Assembly (NCBI GenBank): GCA_025352065.1
Contig: JANXUC010000148.1
Location: forward strand, 1-48,215
DNA from: Acidobacteriaceae bacterium
Lineage (GTDB): Bacteria; Acidobacteriota; Terriglobia; Terriglobales; Acidobacteriaceae
Reading direction: 5' to 3'
DNA length: 48,215 nt
In this document: positions 16,862-23,799 of the stretch, one piece after another
Position numbering within the stretch: position 1 is the first letter of the stretch
Layout: each line of letters begins with the position of its first letter
Notes under the pieces: model-generated
What the model was told of the DNA's origin: nothing
Database searches by the model: none
Seen by the model: the letters and a program-made list of their open reading frames with translations, nothing else
Made by a program: the position numbers and the translations under genes

Positions 16862-18112
16862 ATGCTTCCTCGCGTCGTGATCACTGGAATGGGCGTCGTC
16901 AGCCCGAATGGCATTGGCAAACAGGCCTTTGCAGAAGCCGTGCTGTCAGGCAAGTCGGGCGTGAAGAAGATTACACGCTTCGATCCGTCTTCTCTTCCCG
17001 TACACATTGCGGGAGAGATTCCTGAGTTCGACGAACTGGCGTGGATCGACGCGCGTGAGCGCAAGCACGTCTCCCGCGTGGTGCCGCTGGCAATTGCGGC
17101 GTGCTCGGAAGCCGTCAAGGACGCTGGCCTCGACCCGGGCAAAATGTCGATGGAGGAAAAGCGCGAGATCGGCATCGTGCTCGGCTCCGGCGGCGGCGCG
17201 CAGGAATTTTCCGAGGAGCAGTATCGGCTGTGGCATTCGGGGAACATTAAACAGGTGAGCCTGTTCTGCATCCCCAGCGGGACCATGGGCACCCTGTCGA
17301 GCGAAGTGCAGATGCGCTTCGGCTTCCGCGGATATAGCCACGTCATCACGACTGGCTGCACGTCCTCCACCGACGCCATCGGTTATGCCTTGCAGCATAT
17401 TCAAGCCGGCATCCAGCCGATGTTTCTGGCTGGAGGCGCGGATTCGACGATTACACCTGGCATCATCAAAGGCTACACGCTGTTGCGCGCTTTGACCCAG
17501 TCCTGGAACGATGAACCGCAACGCGCCTCGCGACCCTTCTCCGCCGACCGCGACGGGTTTGTGCTGGCGGAAGGCTCTTGGATGTTTCTGCTGGAAGAAT
17601 ACGAACATGCCAAGGCACGCGGCGCGCACATCTATGCCGAGGTCGCCGGGTATGCGTCGAATTGCGAGGCCTTCCACCGGGTCCGCATGAGCGAAGACCC
17701 GCAGGAGCCGGCTCGCGCCATCAAGCTGGCGCTGGAAGAAGCGCGGCTGGCTCCCAGCGACGTTCATTATGTGAACTTGCACGGCACCGCGACGCCCATG
17801 AACGACCGCGTGGAGACTCGCGCACTCAAGATTGCCCTAGGCGAACACGCCTACACGACGCCAATGTCGTCGCTGAAGTCGCAGATCGGTCACGCTCAAG
17901 GCGCCTGCGGCAGCGCCGGCGTGGCCGCTACGCTGATTGCCATGGAGCGCGGCCAGTTGCCTCCGACCATCAACCTGGAAGTTCCAGATCCGGATTGCGA
18001 TTTAGATTACATTCCGAAGGCAGGACGCATGGCGCAGATCGAGAACGCGATTTGCAACTGCGTGGGATTTGGGTCGAAAAACTCGGCACTCGTGCTGAAA
18101 AAGCTTGCGTGA
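16862..18112 (+). CDS. Beta-ketoacyl-ACP synthase, FabF type
   Basis: 416 aa condensing enzyme. The triad is complete: Cys166 (T-T-G-C-T-S-S), His308 (L-H-G-T-A-T) and His344 (Q-I-G-H-A-Q-G-A-C-G). The N-terminus V-V-I-T-G-M-G-V-V-S-P is typical of FabF/KAS II, which elongates acyl-ACP with malonyl-ACP. There is no fatty acid synthesis cluster (acpP, fabG, fabD) around it, so it may be a secondary synthase with a special role, for example in an unusual lipid; that is inference. It is followed 36 bp later by a parS-like palindrome. Confidence 0.85.
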   Translation: MLPRVVITGMGVVSPNGIGKQAFAEAVLSGKSGVKKITRFDPSSLPVHIAGEIPEFDELAWIDARERKHVSRVVPLAIAACSEAVKDAGLDPGKMSMEEKREIGIVLGSGGGAQEFSEEQYRLWHSGNIKQVSLFCIPSGTMGTLSSEVQMRFGFRGYSHVITTGCTSSTDAIGYALQHIQAGIQPMFLAGGADSTITPGIIKGYTLLRALTQSWNDEPQRASRPFSADRDGFVLAEGSWMFLLEEYEHAKARGAHIYAEVAGYASNCEAFHRVRMSEDPQEPARAIKLALEEARLAPSDVHYVNLHGTATPMNDRVETRALKIALGEHAYTTPMSSLKSQIGHAQGACGSAGVAATLIAMERGQLPPTINLEVPDPDCDLDYIPKAGRMAQIENAICNCVGFGSKNSALVLKKLA

Positions 18113-18144
18113 TGCCGAATGACGAGGCTTTTGAAAGAGTCGCG

Positions 18145-18168
18145 AAAATGTTCCACGTGGAACATTTT
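18145..18168. other. parS-like centromere site
   Basis: A perfect 24-bp palindrome whose 16-bp core TGTTCCACGTGGAACA (18149-18164) matches the ParB-binding parS consensus TGTTNCACGTGNAACA exactly. It lies 36 bp after the beta-ketoacyl synthase stop. No parA or parB is present in the window. Chromosomal parS sites usually cluster near the replication origin, so this hints at an origin-proximal location. Confidence 0.82.
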
Positions 18169-18290
18169 GCCGTAAGGTCCGTGGGCACAGTAAGTTAGAA
18201 AAACTGGACGTCCGCGAGACATAATCTGCGGGCTTGTTCCCAAAATGGAGATTCAAAAAGATTAGTTTTTGATTGACATAACAAGTGCTC

Positions 18291-18441
18291 GGTGCCCCAT
18301 GTTCGCGTACGTTTTTTGTACGCTAACATGGGTGGAAGTACACGCACGCAGGCCGACATAGATTGCCGAACATATTAGGCTAACTTACGTTCCCAGCACC
18401 ACCCAGGTTAGCGACAAAAAACGTCGCGAACCTGGGGCACC
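18291..18441. repeat. REP-like doublet: two inverted copies of a hairpin
   Basis: Hairpin 1 (18291-18335): arms CCCATGTTCGCGTAC and GTACGCTAACATGGG, one mismatch. Hairpin 2 (18397-18441): arms CCAGGTTAGCGAC and GTCGCGAACCTGG, one mismatch. Hairpin 2 is the reverse-complement image of hairpin 1, outer ends GGTGCCCCA and TGGGGCACC, and both keep the same C/A mismatch in the stem. Where they differ (T/A versus G/C) both sides of the stem change together. About 60 bp separates them. The arrangement is that of a REP/BIME or MITE-like element. The surrounding 18113-18487 spacer holds this, the parS site and nothing else recognised. Confidence 0.85.
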
Positions 18442-18487
18442 CGACAAGCTATAATTGGCTCGTTTTTTTCTGAGAAAGTTCTTTCTT

Positions 18488-18985
18488 ATGTCGCCAGGCT
18501 CTGAGCACGGAATGCACATGGGAGGCAATCTTCAGCTATGCGAGATAACTGGCAGCACAATCGTGCCACGCACATTCCGCTTGCGCTATGAAGTGTGGAA
18601 CCAAGAAGAGACAGAACTGCGCTCCGACATCCATGCACAAGGCCTGATCACGGACGGTCACGATGCTCATGCGCGGCATTGGGCTGTTTTCGACGGAGAG
18701 CGAATCGTTGCGGCCGCGCGGATGTGCATCCACCCCCATCAGGATGAGACTCCTGACTTCCCAGCATTTTCTCAGGTTCGGCTTGTAACTCCGGTTGTAA
18801 CAATAAATCGGCTTGTCGTTCACCACCTTGCGCGAAAGTTGGGATTAGCATCGAAACTGGACAAGTGCAGGGTAGACGCTGCCAGGAAGGACGGCGCAAA
18901 GTGTGTTGTCGGGACGGCGGTGGAAAATAGGATAGCTTCCCTTGAGAAACTGGGGTTTCGATTGGTCGGCGCTCAAGCTGAATAG
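18488..18985 (+). CDS. GNAT-like N-acyltransferase, orphan
   Basis: 165 aa from the ATG at 18488-18490. The pattern L-R-Y-E-V-W-N-Q-E (about 25-33), R-I-V-A-A-A-R-M (about 73-80), I-N-R-L-V-V-H-H (strand before the acetyl-CoA loop), and C-terminal G-T-A-V-E-N-R-I-A-S-L-E-K-L-G-F-R-L-V-G matches a GNAT fold of the type seen in N-acyl amino acid/autoinducer-synthase-like proteins. The usual Q-x-x-G-x-A acetyl-CoA loop is not clear, so the donor is uncertain. No Shine-Dalgarno is obvious. It sits alone in the accessory patch next to a REP-like element. Confidence 0.6.
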   Translation: MSPGSEHGMHMGGNLQLCEITGSTIVPRTFRLRYEVWNQEETELRSDIHAQGLITDGHDAHARHWAVFDGERIVAAARMCIHPHQDETPDFPAFSQVRLVTPVVTINRLVVHHLARKLGLASKLDKCRVDAARKDGAKCVVGTAVENRIASLEKLGFRLVGAQAE

Positions 18986-19077
18986 ATCCCGCACTATACA
19001 GTATCCACTGCGTTTCATGCGATGCTCCTAAACTTTTGAAGGACGATCTCCACTAAGCAAAACCTCGCCGTCCTCCA

Positions 19078-19166
19078 CCCCTGTAAAGACATCTATTCAC
19101 CAGCACCCAATCTGAACCCATGGCCGCGGAAGAGGAAGTTCTTGGAAAAGCGTATGACAATCGCCT
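19078..19166 (+). repeat. Direct repeat copy A: duplicated promoter and first codons of the ABC exporter
   Basis: 89 bp matching 19870-19958 with about eight substitutions and no indel. It includes 42 bp upstream of the ATG and the first 15 codons of the exporter at 19912. The sequences diverge abruptly outside both ends. Copy A lies before the ParDE-type module and copy B is the true gene start after it. Confidence 0.92.
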
Positions 19167-19224
19167 AGGCAACCGGCGGGGGACGAGTCACCCGCTTCAT
19201 TCGCGGGACACCGCAAAAATCTAA
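19120..19224 (+). pseudogene. Truncated 5' copy of the ABC exporter gene
   Basis: Starts M-A-A-E-E-E-V-L-G-K-A-Y-D-N-R-L, one residue different from the intact exporter (Ser14 to Asn), then runs into unrelated sequence and stops at codon 35. It is the coding part of repeat copy A and is almost certainly a remnant left by the rearrangement that brought in the ParDE-type module. Confidence 0.75.
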
Positions 19225-19268
19225 ATTCCTTGACACCTGCCGCTTGCTTCTCCTAGCCTTGATTCAGT

Positions 19269-19550
19269 ATGGAAGTCCACCTCACACCCGACCAAAAAGC
19301 CTTCGTTCGCCAAGCGATAGAAAGCGGACGCCTTCACCACGAGGAAGACGCGGTTCTCGAAGCCCTGTCTTTGTGGGAAGAGCGAGAGCGCAAGCGTGAA
19401 GAGCTTCTGGCATTCATCGACACGGCTGAGACGTCTCTTGCACGCGGCGAAGGGCGCATCCTAACCGAGGAATCCATGCGCCAGCTTGCAGAGAATGTGA
19501 AACAACGCGGCCGCGCTCGCCTCGCATCAGAGCAAGTCCCTCCCCGCTAA
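19269..19550 (+). CDS. ParD-like antitoxin
   Basis: 93 aa. The N-terminus E-V-H-L-T-P-D-Q-K-A-F-V-R-Q-A-I-E-S-G-R is the ParD-type ribbon-helix-helix variant, followed by a charged helical C-terminus (E-E-R-E-R-K-R-E-E-L) that would wrap the toxin. It should repress its own promoter. A TTGACA box at 19230-19235 with a weak TAGCCT 18 bp on could be that promoter. It overlaps the toxin by one base (TAATG). Confidence 0.82.
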   Translation: MEVHLTPDQKAFVRQAIESGRLHHEEDAVLEALSLWEERERKREELLAFIDTAETSLARGEGRILTEESMRQLAENVKQRGRARLASEQVPPR

Positions 19551-19846
19551 TGGCACACCGTTTCGCGCCGGAAGCCGAAACCGAAATTGAGGATATTTGG
19601 CGGTATATCGCTCAAGAGAGCGGCAGCTTTGACATCGCGGATCGGCTCATCGATACCCTCACCGAGCGCTTTTTCCTTCTTTCACGATACCCGCATATCG
19701 GCCGCCACCGTGACGATCTGCGCTCCGGCTTGCGCAGCTTTCCCGTCGGCGAATACATCATCATTTACCGAGTAGACGGCAAGGATGTACTCATCCTCCA
19801 TGTATTTCGCGGCAATCGTGACATCGAAACGCTATCGGCGCAGTGA
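19550..19846 (+). CDS. ParE/RelE-superfamily toxin
   Basis: 98 aa of the ParE type: R-F-A-P-E-A-E-T-E-I-E-D-I-W-R-Y-I-A helix, then F-x-L-L-S-R-Y-P-H-I-G-R, R-S-F-P-V-G-E-Y-I-I-I-Y-R-V and V-L-I-L-H-V-F-R-G-N-R-D. ParE toxins target DNA gyrase; RelE-like relatives cut mRNA, and the lack of the usual RelE catalytic basic/aromatic end favours ParE. It is coupled to the antitoxin by a 1-base overlap and followed 23 bp later by repeat copy B. Confidence 0.83.
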   Translation: MAHRFAPEAETEIEDIWRYIAQESGSFDIADRLIDTLTERFFLLSRYPHIGRHRDDLRSGLRSFPVGEYIIIYRVDGKDVLILHVFRGNRDIETLSAQ

Positions 19847-19869
19847 GTTCAGAACATCCAGCACCTTGT

Positions 19870-19958
19870 CCCCTGTAAAATCATCTATTCACCAACACCC
19901 ACTCCCAACCCATGGCCGCCGAAGAGGAAGTTCTTGGAAAAGCGTATGACAGTCGCCT
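19870..19958 (+). repeat. Direct repeat copy B: start of the intact ABC exporter
   Basis: Partner of 19078-19166. It contains the upstream region and first 15 codons of the exporter. Together the two copies bracket the ParDE-type module (19269-19846). Confidence 0.92.
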
Positions 19959-21783
19959 GATGCGGCGGCTGCTGACCTATCTGCGCCCTTACAAGGTGCA
20001 GACGGCGATTGCGCTGGTGGCCATCATTCTCAAGGCGCTGGCGGACACGCTGGGGCCTTACCTGACCAAAATTGCCATCGATAAATATCTGGTGCGCACG
20101 CCCGCATCGGCTGGGATGCTGGATCGCTACCTCAGTCCGATTCCTCTGACCGGCATTGCGCAGGTGGCGACGCTGTATGTGGGCATGATTTCGTTCAGTT
20201 TTATTCTCGAATTCGGCCAGACCTACTTCATGCAGTGGACTGGGCAGAAGGTGATGTTCGATCTGCGCAGCCAGATTTTCCGCCACTTGCAAACTATGCA
20301 CATCGGCTTCTACGACAAGAACCCCGTCGGACGCCTGGTGACGCGGGTTACGACGGACGTCGATGCCTTGAATGAGATGTTTACGGCTGGCGTGGTTTCG
20401 ATTTTTGAAGATGTCTTTGTGCTGGCCGGCATCATCGCCATCATGTGCAAGATGAACTGGCGGTTGGCGCTGATCACGTTCGCTGTGCTTCCGCTGATCG
20501 CATATGCGACGAATATTTTTCGCCATAAAGTGCGCGACTCCTATCGGCGCATTCGTACCGCTATTGCCAAGATCAATTCGCACTTGCAGGAACACATCAG
20601 CGGCATGGTGGTGCTGCAACTGTTCAATCGCGAGAAGCGGGCTTACAACAAATTTTCCGACGTGAACTACGCGCACATGGATGCGTACAAAGACGCGATC
20701 ATGGCGCATGCGGTTTATTACCCTGTTGTCGAAGTCTTGTCGGCGGTGGCGATCTCGGCGGTTATTTGGTTTGGCGGAAGCAGCGTCTTGAAGGGCATTA
20801 CGACCTTGGGCGTGCTGGTTGCGTTTATGCAATATGCGCAGCGCTTCTTCAAGCCCATTCAGGATCTGAGTGAGAAGTACAACATTCTGCAAGCGGCGAT
20901 GGCGTCTGCTGAGCGGGTGTTCAAGCTGTTGGATACGCCCGCGGAGATTACTTCACCCGCTGTCACCCAAAAATCAGACGGCCCGGGACGCATTGAGTTC
21001 GATCACGTGTGGTTCTCTTATAGAAACGATGGAACGCCAGATTGGGTTTTGCGCGATGTGAGCTTCACGGTCGAGCCGGGGACGACCGCCGCGTTCGTCG
21101 GACACACGGGAGCAGGCAAGACCACCATCATTTCCCTGCTGCTACGGTTTTACGACGTCCAGAAGGGTGCGATTCGGATTGACGGCGTCGATATTCGCGA
21201 AATGGATTTAGTCGATCTGCGTCGACGTTTTGGCGTCGTTTTACAGGATCCATTCTTGTTTTCAGGGACTGTCGCGCAGAACATTCGGCTCGGTTCGGAG
21301 TGGATTACGGACGCAGCGATTGAGAAAGCTGCTGGAGAGGTTAACGTCCTGGACTTCATTCGTACGCTGCCCGACGGCTTCAACGAAAAGGTGCGTGAAC
21401 GCGGCAGCACGCTTTCTACCGGCCAAAAGCAGCTGATTTCTTTTGCGCGCGCCCTGGCGCACAACCCGCAAATTCTAGTACTCGACGAGGCTACGTCTTC
21501 GGTCGACACCGACACAGAATTCAAAGTGCGCGATGCACTCACGCGCATGGTGGAAGGTCGAACGTCGCTGGTGATCGCGCATCGTTTGTCCACGATTCAG
21601 CGCGCGGACGCCATCATCGTCATGCACAAAGGACAGGTACGCGAGATGGGATCACATCAGGAACTGCTGGCCAAGCGCGGCGTGTACTGGAAACTTTATC
21701 AACTGCAATATAAAGATCAGGAACTACCAGCCGGGCCGGTTGAGGGCGTTACCCCGCAAGTCATCGCTGGAGCAAGCGATTGA
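19912..21783 (+). CDS. ABC exporter, fused permease and ATPase (MsbA/MdlB-like)
   Basis: 623 aa half-transporter. The transmembrane domain spans about 25-320 (six helices), the nucleotide-binding domain about 360-600. Walker A G-H-T-G-A-G-K-T is at 397-404, Q-loop Gln445, signature L-S-T-G-Q at 501-505, Walker B I-L-V-L-D-E at 521-526 and the H-loop His follows in A-H-R-L-S. It works as a dimer in the inner membrane. Nearby lpxB suggests lipid A or another lipid as cargo, but drug export cannot be excluded. The 5' end is duplicated upstream of a toxin-antitoxin module, so the native promoter may have been altered by that event. Confidence 0.9.
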   Translation: MAAEEEVLGKAYDSRLMRRLLTYLRPYKVQTAIALVAIILKALADTLGPYLTKIAIDKYLVRTPASAGMLDRYLSPIPLTGIAQVATLYVGMISFSFILEFGQTYFMQWTGQKVMFDLRSQIFRHLQTMHIGFYDKNPVGRLVTRVTTDVDALNEMFTAGVVSIFEDVFVLAGIIAIMCKMNWRLALITFAVLPLIAYATNIFRHKVRDSYRRIRTAIAKINSHLQEHISGMVVLQLFNREKRAYNKFSDVNYAHMDAYKDAIMAHAVYYPVVEVLSAVAISAVIWFGGSSVLKGITTLGVLVAFMQYAQRFFKPIQDLSEKYNILQAAMASAERVFKLLDTPAEITSPAVTQKSDGPGRIEFDHVWFSYRNDGTPDWVLRDVSFTVEPGTTAAFVGHTGAGKTTIISLLLRFYDVQKGAIRIDGVDIREMDLVDLRRRFGVVLQDPFLFSGTVAQNIRLGSEWITDAAIEKAAGEVNVLDFIRTLPDGFNEKVRERGSTLSTGQKQLISFARALAHNPQILVLDEATSSVDTDTEFKVRDALTRMVEGRTSLVIAHRLSTIQRADAIIVMHKGQVREMGSHQELLAKRGVYWKLYQLQYKDQELPAGPVEGVTPQVIAGASD

Positions 21784-21800
21784 ACATAGAATGTGGGGGC

Positions 21801-22448
21801 ATGTTTCAGCCAAGTATCCGTCGTCAAAAGATCAGAAAGGCCGGCGCTCTTTTTCTTGCCTGCCTGTCGTTGGCAGCCTTGATTGTTGCCCAGTCGAAAC
21901 AGAAAACGAAGGCAACAGCAGCGACGGCATTTGAAATCACCACACCGAATTATGCTTATCCGCAAACCATCGCGTCCATGTTGGAGTTTGACACCAAGAA
22001 TGCCACTCTGGCACTTTTTGATAGTTCGGGAAAACCTGCCACCACGGCCAAATTCCAAAATGGTGTTTTTGAAGACCGGCAGAAAGACGGTGGCTACACA
22101 AATATTCGTTTCACCGACTACCACTATTTTGAGTACTTTAACCAGCAGCCCAATCATTCCTTGGCTTCCATGATTTGGTCCACGGTTGGAGCTAACACAT
22201 CCAGTGCGACCTCCGTCGGCCTGCTGCAGGTATTCGAAGTCCGCGATGGCCACCCTGTAGTCACACAGCAGATCCGTTACAACCGGCTGGGTGACTTAAC
22301 CGGCGCGTCTTTCAATCCCGATACCCTGGCCCTCACCGTAAAAGCCAATCGCTGGTCGGACCACGGTACGGTTGCCGAAATTGAGGTCGGGAAATTCCGT
22401 TGGGACGGCAAGAAGTTTGTGCTGCAGCCCAGCACGATGCACAAGTAG
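21801..22448 (+). CDS. Exported protein of unknown function
   Basis: 215 aa from the ATG at 21801; a TTG at 21780 overlapping the exporter stop is an alternative. Residues 8-31 look like a signal peptide or anchor (K-I-R-K-A-G-A-L-F-L-A-C-L-S-L-A-A-L-I-V-A). The mature part has aromatic-rich segments (D-Y-H-Y-F-E-Y-F) and ends V-G-K-F-R-W-D-G-K-K-F-V-L-Q, a beta-strand pattern common in secreted proteins that assess a dry result against a template. No family is recognised. It lies between the exporter and lpxB on the same strand, probably in one operon. Confidence 0.72.
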   Translation: MFQPSIRRQKIRKAGALFLACLSLAALIVAQSKQKTKATAATAFEITTPNYAYPQTIASMLEFDTKNATLALFDSSGKPATTAKFQNGVFEDRQKDGGYTNIRFTDYHYFEYFNQQPNHSLASMIWSTVGANTSSATSVGLLQVFEVRDGHPVVTQQIRYNRLGDLTGASFNPDTLALTVKANRWSDHGTVAEIEVGKFRWDGKKFVLQPSTMHK

Positions 22449-22467
22449 ACTGCCCAACGCTGTTACC

Positions 22468-23655
22468 ATGCCGGACCGCTACAATACTCCCGTGCGAATT
22501 CTTATCTCCGCCGGGGAGGCCTCCGGTGAAATGTATGGTGCGCAATTGATGGAGGCGCTGCGCCGACACAACCCGTCACCCAATTCACCATTGGAATTTT
22601 TCGGCATTGGCGGAGATCGCATGCGCGCTGCCGGATGCGACGCCGTCGTCGATGCCAAAGACCTCGCGGTTGTTGGTATCACGGAAATCTTGAGCCACTT
22701 ACCGAAAATTTATGGCCTGTTTCGCAGGCTGATTGCCGCAGCGGACCGGCGGCATCCCGATCTCGCGATTGTGATCGACGCTCCCGCCTTCAACTGGCGC
22801 GTCGCAAAAGCCATGCGCAAGCGCGGTATTCCTGTCGTCTATTACGTTTGCCCGCAATTTTGGGCTTGGCGGCAAGGACGAGTGCGGCTTCTGCGGGAAA
22901 ACGTTACCAAGGCGCTGGCAATATTTCCGTTTGAAGAACAGTTCTTCCGCGAGCGCGGGGTGGATACGACGTTTGTAGGGCACCCGCTCGCTGGGCTTCC
23001 GCCGCCAACGATTTCTCGTGAAGATTTTGCGAAACAGTATCAAATCGATCCCGCGAAACCTTGGATCACGTTGATGCCGGGAAGTCGTCGCAAAGAAGTA
23101 GCGATGAACTTGCAGGTGATTCTAGAATCTGCGGCGCAGCTTGGAACCGGATATGAGTTCCTGTTGCCGGTCGCACCCACGTTGGACTATCAGTTTTTCG
23201 AAGAGACTCTGAATGAGTCTTTTTGGCCGACGGGGCTACATCTGATGCCCGAATCGCTTCCGGCGCTTTATCATTCGCGTGCCGCCATCGTCGCCAGCGG
23301 GACAGCGACTGTGGAAGCCGCACTGATGAACACGCCGTTCGTGATGGTCTATCGAGTTTCGCCGCTTACCTATGCGCTGGGACGATCCCGGATCAAGGTT
23401 CCCTTCTTTGCAATGGTCAATCTGATCGCCGGAGAGAAGGTCGTGCCGGAGCTTGTTCAGGATGACTTTACAGCCGAAAACGTCGCTCAACATCTTCAGC
23501 GCATACTTCCAGAGGGTGCCTCGCGGCAGCAAATGCTAGGTGGGCTGGAGCGCGTCCGCAAGCTTCTAAACGGAGAGGAAGGCGCAATCCCCGCCCCGGA
23601 GCGGGCGGCTGGGATTATTTGGTCCTTGCTCGATAACCATGCTGCCCAGCGCTGA
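22468..23655 (+). CDS. lpxB: Lipid-A-disaccharide synthase
   Basis: 395 aa from the ATG at 22468, which places the family start R-I-L-I-S-A-G-E-A-S-G-E at residue 11; the frame is open further upstream but overlaps the previous gene with unrelated residues. Conserved parts are the F-F-G-I-G-G-D-R-M region, Y-Y-V-C-P-Q-F-W-A-W-R, F-V-G-H-P-L and the G-S-R-R-K-E-V donor-binding loop. It is a GT19 enzyme joining UDP-2,3-diacylglucosamine and lipid X to form the lipid A disaccharide at the inner membrane. Only lpxB of the raetz pathway is in this window. Confidence 0.93.
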   Translation: MPDRYNTPVRILISAGEASGEMYGAQLMEALRRHNPSPNSPLEFFGIGGDRMRAAGCDAVVDAKDLAVVGITEILSHLPKIYGLFRRLIAAADRRHPDLAIVIDAPAFNWRVAKAMRKRGIPVVYYVCPQFWAWRQGRVRLLRENVTKALAIFPFEEQFFRERGVDTTFVGHPLAGLPPPTISREDFAKQYQIDPAKPWITLMPGSRRKEVAMNLQVILESAAQLGTGYEFLLPVAPTLDYQFFEETLNESFWPTGLHLMPESLPALYHSRAAIVASGTATVEAALMNTPFVMVYRVSPLTYALGRSRIKVPFFAMVNLIAGEKVVPELVQDDFTAENVAQHLQRILPEGASRQQMLGGLERVRKLLNGEEGAIPAPERAAGIIWSLLDNHAAQR

Positions 23656-23799
23656 ATCGCCTTGGATCGAGCACACTTCGTCGCCGCCCGATGTAGGCTT
23701 AACCCCATGTTTTCTGCACTTTCCTTGTGTTCAACACATCTTTTGCGCCACAATCTTCATCAGAGTTGTTTAGGGATTTTCCGAGGAGACGTTCACCGC

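Noticed and set aside
19887-20892. Long minus-strand open frame opposite the ABC exporter
   Set aside because: His/Arg/Gln-rich translation typical of an antisense shadow of a GC-rich gene.
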